Made by a program: the position numbers and the translations under genes
DNA from: JBCCDY01 sp039030555
GTDB taxonomy: Bacteria; Bacteroidota; Bacteroidia; Cytophagales; Cyclobacteriaceae
DNA length: 64,000 bases
Direction: 5' to 3'
Assembly: GCA_039030555.1 (NCBI GenBank)
Contig: JBCCDY010000009.1
Span: 1 to 64,000 of the forward strand
In this document: piece after piece, positions 49,961 through 59,500 of the stretch
Layout: every line of letters begins with the position of its first letter
Numbering within the stretch: the first letter of the stretch is position 1
The notes under the pieces: model-generated
Seen by the model: only the letters and a program-made list of their open reading frames with translations
Databases searched by the model: none
Told to the model about the DNA's origin: nothing

Positions 49961-50458
49961 ATGAAAGAAAAGCTATTCATTCTATCTTGTTTTCTGGTTT
50001 TTTTGACTATCACTTCGTGTGATGATGACTCTGAAGTTAATCCATCAGACCCCATAATTGGAGAATGGTTTGATTCGAATCCGTTTGAAGGCGAAGGTTT
50101 AATTCAATCTCTTCAGTATGCATTCAATACTGATGGTACTTTCGAAAGCCGGCGGGTAGTGCTCGAAGACATTGATGGCGAAATTCTGGGTTATTTAGCT
50201 AGGGCAATAGGGACTTTCGAGTTAGAAGGTGACCAATTAGTACTTTCCAGTGCTCAAATATTCATTCACGATGATCCGAATAATGCATTTTCAAATCTTG
50301 ATCGGCTAACGCTCACGGATGCTACTTCAGAAGGCTTGATAACGATTTCTTTCAATGGAGATCAAACCCAACTGACCTTCACTTTTCTACCTTGTGGGCC
50401 AAATGAAAATTGTTTGGCAGATTTGGTTTTTGAGAGAAAAGTAAGTTCAATAAAATAG
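49961..50458 (+). CDS. Small lipoprotein, lipocalin-like
   Basis: A 165-residue protein from ATG 49961, where the leader MKEKLFILSCFLVFLTITSC ends in a clear lipobox; the longer frame from 49901 would place 20 extra residues before it. Mature residues start DDDSEVNPSDPIIGEWF, the G-x-W opening of the Bacteroidota lipocalin-like/DUF-type domains, and continue as beta strands ending in the short Cys loop LPCGPNENCLADLVF, which could form a disulfide. Function unknown. It lies 113 bp after the M20 gene and may be co-transcribed. Confidence 0.78.
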   Translation: MKEKLFILSCFLVFLTITSCDDDSEVNPSDPIIGEWFDSNPFEGEGLIQSLQYAFNTDGTFESRRVVLEDIDGEILGYLARAIGTFELEGDQLVLSSAQIFIHDDPNNAFSNLDRLTLTDATSEGLITISFNGDQTQLTFTFLPCGPNENCLADLVFERKVSSIK

Positions 50459-50768
50459 AATGTCTTTATGATAGAAAACTAAGCGGAACTCAAAGACTTA
50501 GAGACTATTCGAGTTTAATACCAATTAAACTGTATAATGATGCTTATCTAGCTATTAATTTTTCCTTCTCATGCGCCCACCTGACCGGCAGGGCAGGTTA
50601 AAAAGCCTCGCTTTAGCGCTGCTAGTTTTACGTTTTTTGCCTTTGACAAGAAAAATAATTTAACAATCTAATGCGCACTTATACGGCTCAATTAGTATAA
50701 TTTATCCAGTATCTTATAGCTTACTCATGAAATACTGGATATTTTCTAAGGGTTGGTATAGCTTTTTA
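50459..50768. repeat. Gene-free interval with repeat-like element and hairpin
   Basis: These 310 bp separate convergent genes. At 50579-50598 lies ACCTGACCGGCAGGGCAGGT, an imperfect GC-rich palindrome in an AT-rich setting, followed by GCCTCGCTTTAGCGCTGC; such blocks are common as dispersed intergenic repeats in Bacteroidota. A hairpin with 9-bp arms ATCCAGTAT / ATACTGGAT lies at 50704-50740 and may terminate the convergent transcripts. Nothing coding was seen. Confidence 0.5.
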
Positions 50769-51674
50769 TCAAACTTTCTCAAAAACCAATCGATAATGGT
50801 CCATAATCTCTTTTTCAAAACAAACCCGGTTTGGGCTAATTTTAAAAATAGCAATCTGGTTTCGTAGCTCTTTACTGGTAAGGTAAACGGGTATGAGGGT
50901 GAGGTATAACCAGTATTTTTTCAAGCTGAATTTTCTGAACTTCTTTCTCCATTGTCCAATGGTTTCGATGTAATCGAGCCTACCACTGCTTTTTGAGATC
51001 AGTTTAAAATGAGGCTCCGCATTTTTAATAACCATTTCAGGACCATAAGGCAACCATGATCCCGGGAACTCCTTAACCATTAGCGCCATAACATGAGCTG
51101 CTGAACCTTCTTCTGCATTAACATCAATTTCTTCAAAAGGAACCATGTTCTTACTAAACACCATGGTCTGCATATAGAACCTTCCACCTACTGGAAGTAA
51201 CTCATACAGCATTTTGAAAAAGTTGCTGTACACTTCCTCTTGCTTGCCTGCCTGCCATTCTTCGATAGAGCAGAAATGTTCCATTCCTCCAATACACGTT
51301 ATGGCATCAAAGGTCCCGTAGTCTTCGGGTTTAACGTACCGGCAGTCCTGCACAAGTACATTCAATCCGTTCTTTTGGCAAGCCTCAGCCTGACCTTCCG
51401 ATAGAGTCAAACCCATACTGTCAGCCCCTCGGTCTTTATTGATGTAGTTCATGAAAGGCCCCCAGCCACAGGCCATATCAAGTACTTTACTATCTTTTTT
51501 GATGTTGAGGCTATCTGCAATGAATTTGTGTTTTGCTTTCTGGGCTTCTTCAAGCGTCATTGAAAAATCACCGTCGTATCTGGCACCACTAAAGTCACCC
51601 GTCTCACCTATGCTGATACGAAAAATTTTGTCAATAGTAGAGTAAGTGAAATCCAGATCTTTTTTGTTAGCCAT
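50769..51674 (-). CDS. SAM-dependent methyltransferase of the cyclopropane-fatty-acid synthase family
   Basis: A 301-residue class I methyltransferase. The SAM motif is VLDMACGWGPFMNYI (about 62-76), followed by GLTLSEGQAEAC, the segment in CFA synthases that follows motif I, and CIGGMEHF in the active site where the bicarbonate-binding Glu is expected. It is shorter than CFA synthase (about 380) because the N-terminal lipid domain is missing, so a tocopherol/sterol/mycolate-type or small-molecule methyl transfer is as possible as cyclopropanation. It stands alone on the minus strand. Confidence 0.85.
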   Translation of the reverse strand: MANKKDLDFTYSTIDKIFRISIGETGDFSGARYDGDFSMTLEEAQKAKHKFIADSLNIKKDSKVLDMACGWGPFMNYINKDRGADSMGLTLSEGQAEACQKNGLNVLVQDCRYVKPEDYGTFDAITCIGGMEHFCSIEEWQAGKQEEVYSNFFKMLYELLPVGGRFYMQTMVFSKNMVPFEEIDVNAEEGSAAHVMALMVKEFPGSWLPYGPEMVIKNAEPHFKLISKSSGRLDYIETIGQWRKKFRKFSLKKYWLYLTLIPVYLTSKELRNQIAIFKISPNRVCFEKEIMDHYRLVFEKV

Positions 51675-51831
51675 AGCTCTTGTTAATTGTGTTTAGATTT
51701 ATTCACGACCAAGTCGTAATCGTAAACACCAAAAGAGAGAATGCCCCGGATTACTATTTAGAAGTTCTGAAAGCTACGAATTAAAATTGGGATTGGACTA
51801 TTAGATGATCTTGAACTCAATAACTATAAGC

Positions 51832-53361
51832 TTACTTCAATTCCTCCAACCGATTTATAGCATTTTGGTTTTCCTTATTCAACTCTAAAGATTTCTCAAA
51901 ATTTACAATTGCCTTATCCTTTTGTCCAAGAAAAAGATGTGCCTCAGCCAGACTGTCAAAAAGGTTAGATGACTTAGGGAATAATTGTGTCGCAAACTGG
52001 AAAACGGATATAGCTTGCTTAGAGGTTTTAGAGTTATAAAGAAGCTGTAAACCAAGATTATTAAGCTTCCATTCTTCTATTAGGAAAGCAGAGTGGTCGT
52101 CGAGAATTTCCGCATGAAGTTCACCTAAATTTTTATAAGATTGATTCGCTGCTTTTTCATTGAAATCACGAAAGGTAAAAGCAACATCTTCTGGTTCTTT
52201 TCTTTTGATCGAAATTAAGCCTTTTTCAACTCCTAGTTCTTCAGGGTCTGTCGACAGAAACTTCAAACTTTCACTATTTCCCTTAAGAAAGGCATCCAGA
52301 AAATTAAGACTGTAATCACAAACTAATTTGTAAGATTGCATAATTTCAGGATCACTTTTATCCTGTCTGGGATCACGTTCATTGAATAGTACACCAAGCG
52401 TACTAAAATAAGAATGGCTTAGATCATGAAACTTCAATTGGTAAGCCCTGCTGAATTTAAGGCTGTCATAAAAGGTAAATGAAGAGTTTAAGGAAGCCTC
52501 TATCTTATCTTCAATCAGTACATTTTCAGGAATATCTTTTTGAGACATGTGAAGAAAAGGCACATCAACTTTTTCGGTGTTAGAAAAAGCGGATTCCATT
52601 AATGTTTTGTAACGATATTTGACCGTTCCGTCCAAACTCAGGATGGCTTTGATATCATCATTTCGCATTTGTACGAGCATATTGGAAAGACCACCGAAGC
52701 TAAATCCAGCAACGGCAATTCTGTTTGCATCAACATATAGAAGTGCTTTAGCCTTTTGAATTAAGAATTCAATATCCCGGGCTTGGGTTTCCATATCTTT
52801 GGCGGTACCTCCTTCCAGATATCTATTTTTCGTTCCACGACTTGGATTGGAAACAACTACATAACCATGACTGGCCAGAAATTCGCATAGTGCAAAATTC
52901 TCAATAGAAGAAGCTTGATAGCTTGGCGCATAAACAACAAGCGGGAACTTACCCTCTAGAACGTCTACGTTATTGTGAGCTTTTGTTAGTTCTGAAAGAT
53001 GTTTCTGATTTTCTGAGGTATTTGAATAGTAGAACCAGTTTAAGATCTGATCATTTGGTAAATGTTCCCATTCTTCTTCTTGTTTGAGGATTTCCATGTA
53101 CTGAAGAATGGTCATTCTGGTTTCTTCATTTACTTTTCCTCTTGTAGGATACCAGATACCGGTAGGCATTGGTCTGGGAATGTGCTTATTATCCCAATCA
53201 TAGATTCTTTGATAAGTTCTTGAGCTGTCATAATGCAGATGATATTGAAAGCCTACATGGTATTGACCGTAGTCGAGATCAATTTCCTTTAAAGAGGTTT
53301 GGCTTTGAGTAGGATAGGAGTTGCATAGGCAGAGTAGTACAAGTAAAATCAAGCGTGTCAT
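51832..53361 (-). CDS. Exported alpha/beta hydrolase with C-terminal TPRs
   Basis: A 509-residue protein with a signal peptide (cleavage near SYPTQSQ). The hydrolase part has VVYAPSYQASSIENFALCEFLASHGYVVVSNPSRG, as in dienelactone-hydrolase/acetylhydrolase folds, and the nucleophile elbow GFSFGG (about 205-210). The base His is probably in LKFHDLSHSYFS. Residues about 435-505 hold two tetratricopeptide units (AISVFQFATQLFPKSSNLFDSLAEAHLFLGQKDKAIVNFEKSLEL). Hydrolase plus TPR fusions are frequent in Bacteroidota envelopes; substrate unknown. Confidence 0.85.
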   Translation of the reverse strand: MTRLILLVLLCLCNSYPTQSQTSLKEIDLDYGQYHVGFQYHLHYDSSRTYQRIYDWDNKHIPRPMPTGIWYPTRGKVNEETRMTILQYMEILKQEEEWEHLPNDQILNWFYYSNTSENQKHLSELTKAHNNVDVLEGKFPLVVYAPSYQASSIENFALCEFLASHGYVVVSNPSRGTKNRYLEGGTAKDMETQARDIEFLIQKAKALLYVDANRIAVAGFSFGGLSNMLVQMRNDDIKAILSLDGTVKYRYKTLMESAFSNTEKVDVPFLHMSQKDIPENVLIEDKIEASLNSSFTFYDSLKFSRAYQLKFHDLSHSYFSTLGVLFNERDPRQDKSDPEIMQSYKLVCDYSLNFLDAFLKGNSESLKFLSTDPEELGVEKGLISIKRKEPEDVAFTFRDFNEKAANQSYKNLGELHAEILDDHSAFLIEEWKLNNLGLQLLYNSKTSKQAISVFQFATQLFPKSSNLFDSLAEAHLFLGQKDKAIVNFEKSLELNKENQNAINRLEELK

Positions 53362-53445
53362 AAATACAAGAACAACAACTTATGATGGAAGTTGCGTCCT
53401 TTCAATGACTATTTTCATACAAAATTCATTTATAAACACTTAAGC

Positions 53446-54042
53446 TTACTTTTCTCGATCGCTCGAACCAAAATCATACGTAACCCCAAAAAGCGCACCT
53501 ACTCCATCATAGAGGTCGTTGAAAAACGGATTACTAATATTATCGGCTTTAATGTAAGGTATGGTGAGTTCTAACCCTACTCGATTCGTTACTTTATAAT
53601 TGACTCCGATACCAGCGTTGATAATCAGTAATGCTCCATCGTTTCTATCAACACTAAAATCAAAATCACCAAACCCATTACGAGGCTCTAAATCTACTGC
53701 ACCAAAACCAATACCGGCTTCAACGAAAAAAGTATACCTTTCGTTGGTGAGGATGGAATACCGAAAAGAAGGTACAAAACCATAGCCTTGCGCATTTGAA
53801 GGTATATTACTGGCTAGAATATCATTCTGGAAATAATAGAAGAAATTAGTCCCAATATCGGTTTTTTCTCCAACCTGATATCTAAAGCCTGGATTGATAA
53901 CAAATCCGCTATACCCTTGATTGAAATCAAATAATGGAATTCCAGATAGATTAGCCTGTAGAGTTCTTTTTTCTTGTCCGAAGCTTGAATTTGAGATTAA
54001 AGTGAAGAAAGCTAGTATAATATTCAACTTAACCTTTTTCAT
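53446..54042 (-). CDS. Outer-membrane beta-barrel protein
   Basis: A 198-residue protein with a signal peptide ending SSFGQ. The rest shows alternating hydrophobic strands typical of an eight-stranded barrel (FRYQVGEKTDIGTNFFYYFQND, FVPSFRYSILTNERYTFFVEAGIGFGAVDL, NAGIGVNYKVTNRVGLELTIPY, GVGALFGVTYDFG). The final residues are GSSDREK after the last strand, so a canonical C-terminal Phe is absent. Similar to OmpW/OprF-like small porins in size. It is 11 bp downstream of the exported zinc-ribbon protein gene, suggesting an operon. Confidence 0.82.
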   Translation of the reverse strand: MKKVKLNIILAFFTLISNSSFGQEKRTLQANLSGIPLFDFNQGYSGFVINPGFRYQVGEKTDIGTNFFYYFQNDILASNIPSNAQGYGFVPSFRYSILTNERYTFFVEAGIGFGAVDLEPRNGFGDFDFSVDRNDGALLIINAGIGVNYKVTNRVGLELTIPYIKADNISNPFFNDLYDGVGALFGVTYDFGSSDREK

Positions 54043-54053
54043 AACTCCTTATT

Positions 54054-54749
54054 TTAATGGTTATGTGAATCGTGATCGTGAAGCCCCTCATGGGTACAAA
54101 GTATATCAGAACTTTCAATACCCGTTCCAAGGCATCGTGTACAATATTGATCCAGAGTAAGGTTTCCATGACAAACTGGGCATTCAATACGCCCTTTCGA
54201 GTCACAGGTTGGACAAGTTTGATATTTGACATCATCAAATTTCCCTTTGGCGATTACCACACCTCTACCTTCGCAAGTAGGGCAGCTTACTAAGCCTTTG
54301 GCTTTACAGTAATAACAATCGTGTTTTTCGTAGCCGGTTTGATTGCATTGCTCGCAATCTCTTAATAAATACCCTTTTTTATCGCATAAATTACATCGTA
54401 GAATATCACTCGACTCCGTTTCAAGCAGGCTTTTCAGATCAATAACTTCCTTATAGAAGTCACCTGATTTTCCGGTCAATTCGATGTATTTATCGGCGAA
54501 ATTCATGCTATTCTGGTACTGCCCCAGAAAAAAGAGCGTTTCCGCGAAATAATAGCACATTTCAGAAGGGATTGTGGCTTTGCTATCCAGCACCTTACGG
54601 AAGGTTTTATTGGCGGCAACATAATTACCAGCGTCCATCTGGGTTTTACCTAAAGCCACATAAGAATCTACATCTATTCGCGGAGGACGTTGTGCAGAAA
54701 GAGTATTGAGCAGAAAAAGAAAGAAACCTAATAAGATTGCCTTACGCAT
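54054..54749 (-). CDS. Exported protein with TPR and seven CxxC zinc-ribbon repeats (DnaJ central-domain-like)
   Basis: A 231-residue protein from ATG 54749 (signal peptide to about NTLSAQ). Residues 25-100 are TPR-like helices. Residues 119-206 hold seven C-x2-C pairs (Cys119/122, 132/135, 145/148, 156/159, 179/182, 190/193, 203/206), several as CxxCxGxG as in the DnaJ Cys-rich domain. No J domain is present. The tail is rich in His and Asp (HEGLHDHDSHNH) and may bind metal. If truly exported, a large reduced Cys cluster outside the cytoplasm is unusual. Role unknown; an envelope chaperone or redox factor is possible. Confidence 0.75.
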   Translation of the reverse strand: MRKAILLGFFLFLLNTLSAQRPPRIDVDSYVALGKTQMDAGNYVAANKTFRKVLDSKATIPSEMCYYFAETLFFLGQYQNSMNFADKYIELTGKSGDFYKEVIDLKSLLETESSDILRCNLCDKKGYLLRDCEQCNQTGYEKHDCYYCKAKGLVSCPTCEGRGVVIAKGKFDDVKYQTCPTCDSKGRIECPVCHGNLTLDQYCTRCLGTGIESSDILCTHEGLHDHDSHNH

Positions 54750-54794
54750 AAAGAAGTTAATTCGATCTCTGCTCAACAAAAAACAGTCCAAAAT

Positions 54795-55688
54795 TTAGTT
54801 TTTAGCAAACTGACTTGCTACAATTAAATCTTTTGTTCCATGAGTCCAACTATAGAAACCATTTCCTGATTTTACACCCTTATGACCAGCCTGAACCATA
54901 TTAACTAAAAGCGGACAAGGTGCATATTTTGGGTTTCCAAAACCTTCATATAAAACGTTGAGAATGGAAAGGCATACATCCAGTCCAATAAAATCAGCCA
55001 ATTGCAAAGGCCCCATAGGGTGCGCCATACCCAACTTCATTACGGTATCGATCTCTTCTACACCCGCAACGCCTTCATAAAGTGAAGAAATAGCCTCATT
55101 GATCATAGGCATTAAAATACGATTGGCCACAAAACCAGGATAGTCATTCACTTCTACAGGAACCTTCCCGAGATTTTTAGAGAGCTCCATGATTTGTTCA
55201 GTCACCTCGTCAGAGGTAGAATATCCACGGATAACTTCGATCAACTTCATAACCGGTACCGGGTTCATGAAATGCATACCGATAACCTTTTCCGGTCTAT
55301 TTGTTACAGAAGCAATTTTGGTAATTGATATCGATGAAGTATTAGTGGCTAAGATAGATGATTCGGGAGCGTTTTCATCCATCTCTTCAAAGATCTTGAG
55401 TTTTAGATCTACATTTTCGGTAGCTGCTTCCACTACTAAATCAGCTTCTTTAACGCTTTCTGAAAGCACAGTTTTCACCTGAATATTAGAAAGTGTTTTA
55501 CTCTTATCATCCTCCGTGATCAGTTCTTTTTTTACCTGCCGATCCAGATTTTTTCCGATAGTTTCTATCGCCTTGCTCAATGCAATATCTGAAACATCTA
55601 TAAGTGTAACAGAATAGCCTGTTTGGGCAAAGACGTGTGCAATACCATTGCCCATTGTACCTGCTCCGATGACTGAAATATTCTTCAT
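54795..55688 (-). CDS. 3-hydroxybutyryl-CoA dehydrogenase (3-hydroxyacyl-CoA dehydrogenase)
   Basis: A 297-residue NAD(P)-dependent enzyme from ATG 55688 (the longer frame adds six residues). The Rossmann motif GAGTMGNGIAH is at about 7-17. The catalytic His lies in GMHFMNPVPVMKLIEVI and the partner Glu in that segment; the Asn in VANRILMPMINEAI is also conserved. The C-terminal domain reads GVAGVEEIDTVMKLGMAHPMGPLQLADFIGLD. It interconverts 3-hydroxyacyl-CoA and 3-oxoacyl-CoA (Hbd/PaaH type). It lies 45 bp upstream of the zinc-ribbon protein gene and has no other beta-oxidation genes beside it. Confidence 0.93.
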   Translation of the reverse strand: MKNISVIGAGTMGNGIAHVFAQTGYSVTLIDVSDIALSKAIETIGKNLDRQVKKELITEDDKSKTLSNIQVKTVLSESVKEADLVVEAATENVDLKLKIFEEMDENAPESSILATNTSSISITKIASVTNRPEKVIGMHFMNPVPVMKLIEVIRGYSTSDEVTEQIMELSKNLGKVPVEVNDYPGFVANRILMPMINEAISSLYEGVAGVEEIDTVMKLGMAHPMGPLQLADFIGLDVCLSILNVLYEGFGNPKYAPCPLLVNMVQAGHKGVKSGNGFYSWTHGTKDLIVASQFAKN

Positions 55689-55802
55689 TTTTGGATTTAT
55701 GTTCATTTAAAATTGACTAAAAATAGCTAATCAAAGTCGGTAGTCAATAAATCACATATTTTGAATTGATTATATGTGACTTGAAATTTGTAAATTTCAT
55801 TT

Positions 55803-56050
55803 ATGCCGGAAATCAGTAGATTCTATGGAATAATCGTTTATATGTTTTTTAATGATAATAATCCGCCACATTTTAAAGTGAAGTATGGTGAGTTTGAAGC
55901 TAGTATACTTATCGAAAATGGTTCGATTTTTAATGGCGATTTACCAATAAGTAAACACAAATTAGTGAGTGCATGGCTGAAATTCATAAAGTAGAATTGT
56001 TGAAAATGTGGGAGTCTAAACAATTTAGTAAAATAGAACCGCTAAAGTAA
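55803..56050 (+). pseudogene. DUF4160 gene with 3' frameshift
   Basis: The frame from ATG 55803 encodes 63 residues beginning MPEISRFYGIIVYMFFNDNNPPHFKVKYG, the DUF4160 signature (I-x-R-F-G-I-x-I-x-M-x-x-x-D-H-x-P-P-H-F), and stops at 55992-55994. In the next frame from about 55976 the sequence reads WAEIHKVELLKMWESKQF and then SKIEPLK to a TAA at 56048-56050, which is the expected DUF4160 C-terminus. One missing G near 55974-55976 (TGGCTG for TGGGCTG) explains the break. With the full frame, the stop is 1 bp before the DUF2442 ATG, the usual coupling. Real decay or sequence error are both possible. Confidence 0.75.
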
Positions 56051-56051
56051 A

Positions 56052-56336
56052 ATGAAAAAAATTGTCTCATTAAAAGTTCTTGAGCCGTTCAAACTGAAGT
56101 GTATATTTAATAATAAGGAAGAAAGGCTCCTAAACCTAAAAGACATTTTGAATCAGTCAGATAAATACGCTCAAAAAGTATTCGTAAAAGAAATTTTAAA
56201 AGATGTCAAAATTGGTTCTCATGGAGAAATCTACTGGGATGGAATCGCACAGATAAAATCTTTATCGGGTGAAATGATGCCATGCGAATACGATATATCT
56301 CCTGACCTTGCTTATTTGAAGTCCTCTCCGGTTTAA
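56052..56336 (+). CDS. DUF2442 domain-containing protein
   Basis: A 94-residue protein beginning VSLKVLEPFKLKCIFNNKEERLLNLKDIL, a DUF2442 pattern (V-x-x-L-x-x-L-x-V-x-F-x-D-G), and extending past the usual 80 residues with the tail GEIYWDGIAQIKSL. DUF4160 and DUF2442 genes commonly occur side by side and have been proposed as toxin-antitoxin-like or mobile pairs; the role of either partner is not settled. The start is 1 bp after the presumed ancestral stop of the DUF4160 gene. It faces smc convergently across a 215-bp gap that holds a relic of the dispersed repeat. Confidence 0.72.
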   Translation: MKKIVSLKVLEPFKLKCIFNNKEERLLNLKDILNQSDKYAQKVFVKEILKDVKIGSHGEIYWDGIAQIKSLSGEMMPCEYDISPDLAYLKSSPV

Positions 56337-56551
56337 CTCTATTTCGTATCCAAAATCCATCTAACAAACTCTTTAAAAATCTCACTCAATTTTTCGTATC
56401 TGGGCAATAACGAAACAATATATATAAGCTAGGATTCTTCACTACGTTCAAAATGACGGCTTGAACTCATCAAGGTGCTAAAAAGACAAACAGCTAATAA
56501 ACCAATGCCCAATAACCTAATTCACTAAAAACCTAACCCCTAAAACCCCAC

Positions 56552-59500
56552 CTAAGCAATCTCCCTCAAATCCACTGGAACCACTCTTGAAACTCCCTGT
56601 TCGATCATGGTGATGCCATAAATAATATCGGTGCTCACCATGGTTCTTTTGTTATGGGTTACGATGATGAATTGTGATTCCTTCGAAAACTCCCGAATAA
56701 TGTTGTTGAACTTATCAATATTGGCATCATCAAGAGGGGCGTCTACCTCATCGAAAATACAGAAAGGCGCAGGCTTCAAAAGATAAATGGAGAAGAGTAG
56801 GGAAGTAGCGGTTAATGTCTTTTCTCCCCCTGATAACTGATTGATAGTCAGTGGTCTTTTTCCTTTTGGTTTTGCAATGATTTCAATACTGGAATTCAAA
56901 GGGTCCTCCGGGCTGCTCAATAGCAGATCACAATCATCTTCCTCTGTGAAAAGCGTTCTGAAAACCTTTATGAAATTATCCTTGATCTTATGGAAGGCTT
57001 CCAGGAAAGTTGTTTTAGCTACCTCATCAATCTCACTGATCGTTGACATTAATGACTCTTTGGCTTTCACGAGATCAGCCTTTTGAGTTGTGATGAACTC
57101 ATGGCGTTCCTTGATCTCTTCATAAGCTTCCATGGCCATAGGATTGATTGCACCCATATTATCCATTCGCTGCCTACAACGCTGAACCTTATTTTCCAAC
57201 TCTTCAGGGTCATAAGGCTCACCTTCGGCTTCTTCATTCTTGATCAACACATCGAGGTTGACATCAAACTCCACGGAAAGTCTCTCTTTCACTGAATTAA
57301 CCTCCATTTTGGTTTCATTCAGCTTGTTTTGAAGCTCCATGAGGAGCGTATCGGAGGTTTCACGCGATCGCTGTATTTCTCGAATACTTTTTTCTACTTC
57401 ATCTATTTCACCTCGTCCTGAGTAGTATTCTTTTTCAGCCTCATTTACACCAGTTTCAATAGTGTCTTTTTCAGCATACATTTCAATGAGTTCATCATCA
57501 TCTATTTCTGATTTGCTGATGAGTTTTTTGATCTCCTCGTCATTTTGAGAAAGTTCGGAAGCATTTTTTTCTATACGTTCCTTGCTGCTTTCATAAGCAC
57601 TGTGTTTGTAGGAGATCTCCTGATCCATACTTTTTACGGCATTCTCTTTTTGAAGCAGTTTGATGTGGGCCTCATTATAAGTAGTAGATTTTTCAGATAG
57701 TTTTTGCTGCTGCACGGTCAACTCAGCTTTCAGATGTCCAGCCTTTTCTTCCAACGCCTTCAACTCCTCTTCAAAATTCAGGACTTTAGGCTTTTCTTCA
57801 CCTATTTCTATTCTTAAAGCATCGGCATTAGTAACCAGGTCTTCCCGCCGGGTGGTATTACTGGTAATCAGGTTGTCGAACTGCTCTTTCTTAGTTTGAA
57901 TAGAAACCAGTTGCTGGTTTAATTGATTGATTTCGCTTCTGAGATCATCGACCTTGAATTTTTGGGTACTCTCCTTTAACCGTTCGTTTTCTTTAGTCTT
58001 TTTATCCAGGTTTTGCTCAATTTCGTCGATCCTGGAATTAAGCACCTTGATTTTTTTATCCAGTTTTTCAAGGTTCTTCGCCCGCCCGATCCTTTTACCT
58101 TCAAAGAGTCCAACAGAACCACCAGAGATGGTATGTCTGCGAATAGTAACTTTACCATTTTTGGTGATGAAAATACTGTCCGGATCCTCAGGTATGTCCG
58201 AAAAATCTCCATCTACGATATAAACCCTATCGAGCAAATGGCCTATTAGCTTTCGGTATTTGGCATCGTACTCAATGATTTCTGAAGCCGCTGTGGCTTT
58301 CTCATACATTTTAGTAATAGAAGGCTCGAACTTCCTGAAGCTATTTAGAATGAAAAAGTTGGCCTTTCCCTGTGAAGCCTCATTGAGTAGGTTTACCGCT
58401 TCAAACGCATGATTTTCACTTTCAACCACATAATAGTTCATGAAAGGCTCCAGGTAGTTTTCAATCGTTACCCGATAGTCTTCTTCACAAGTGATGATAT
58501 CAGAGATTAAGGGTGCATCTTTTCCCCAGCTCGATTTTTTCTTAAGAAATTTAATGGCCTCCGGAAACCCTTCCAGGTTATCAACCAATGACTTTGTTAA
58601 ATTGTACTCGTTCTTATTTCGGTCAAGTTGCCTTTTATTTTCGCTGAGCTCGTCCTTTATAAGCTCTACCGTTTTTGTGTTGTCAGTTATTTTATTCTGA
58701 AGGTTTTCCTCTAGCTCCACGAGCTTATCGTACTCAGACTGCTTTGATTTTAACGTTTCCGATATGTTTTTGATCTTCTCTTCAAATTCAGCTAGGTTTT
58801 CGGTATGCTCTTCTGTATCAGAAGTGGTTTGTTCTAATTCTTTTTCAAGGGAAGAAAGTTGAATTTCTTTTATTTCGATAGCTTTTGATAGCTGATAAAA
58901 ATTATCTTTTTTCTCTCTCGACTGGTCTTGCTGTTCGTTAAGCTCCTCCTGAATTTTGGAGGTAATTTCCTTCTGTTCGTCTAGTTCTTCTTTTAACTTA
59001 GTATTGAAATCACTCAACTTTTCAAGCTCCTTTTCAACGCTTATTTTATCCCTCTCTAAACCTTGAATACTGAAGTGTGCCCTTTCATTGCTTTTTCGGT
59101 CGTGTTCAAGCTGCTCTCTAAGCTTGTCAGAGCGATCATTCAGAAACTTTAGCCGCTCATTTTTTATCCTCTTCTCGCTTTCATACTGGCGTATCTTTCC
59201 AACATGCTCGTTCAAGGATCTCTGTCTGGTTGAAAGGAGCTTCTCCCTGTTGACGAGTTCATTCTTAAGCTTTTCCAGCTTTGCTTCCAGCTCGGACCTT
59301 TTCGTATTTAAAGCTGTTTTTTGATCGTTTTCCTGTTCAATTTTATTTCCCAGGTTTTGCAGACTTTCTAATTCTTTACTGACTTTAATTTTGGCCAGTT
59401 CAATGCTCAGCGTTTTGTATTCTTTCTTTAGTTGGTAATACTTTTCAGTCTGCTTCGCTTGTCGTTCCAAGCTTTTCAGGTTTTTTTCAATTTCGAAAAG

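Noticed and set aside
56470..56551. A/C-rich stretch with CCTAA-like words after smc, considered as a relic of an IVP cassette end
   Set aside because: It resembles the word style of the IVP flanks, but no inverted partner or IVP gene is present.
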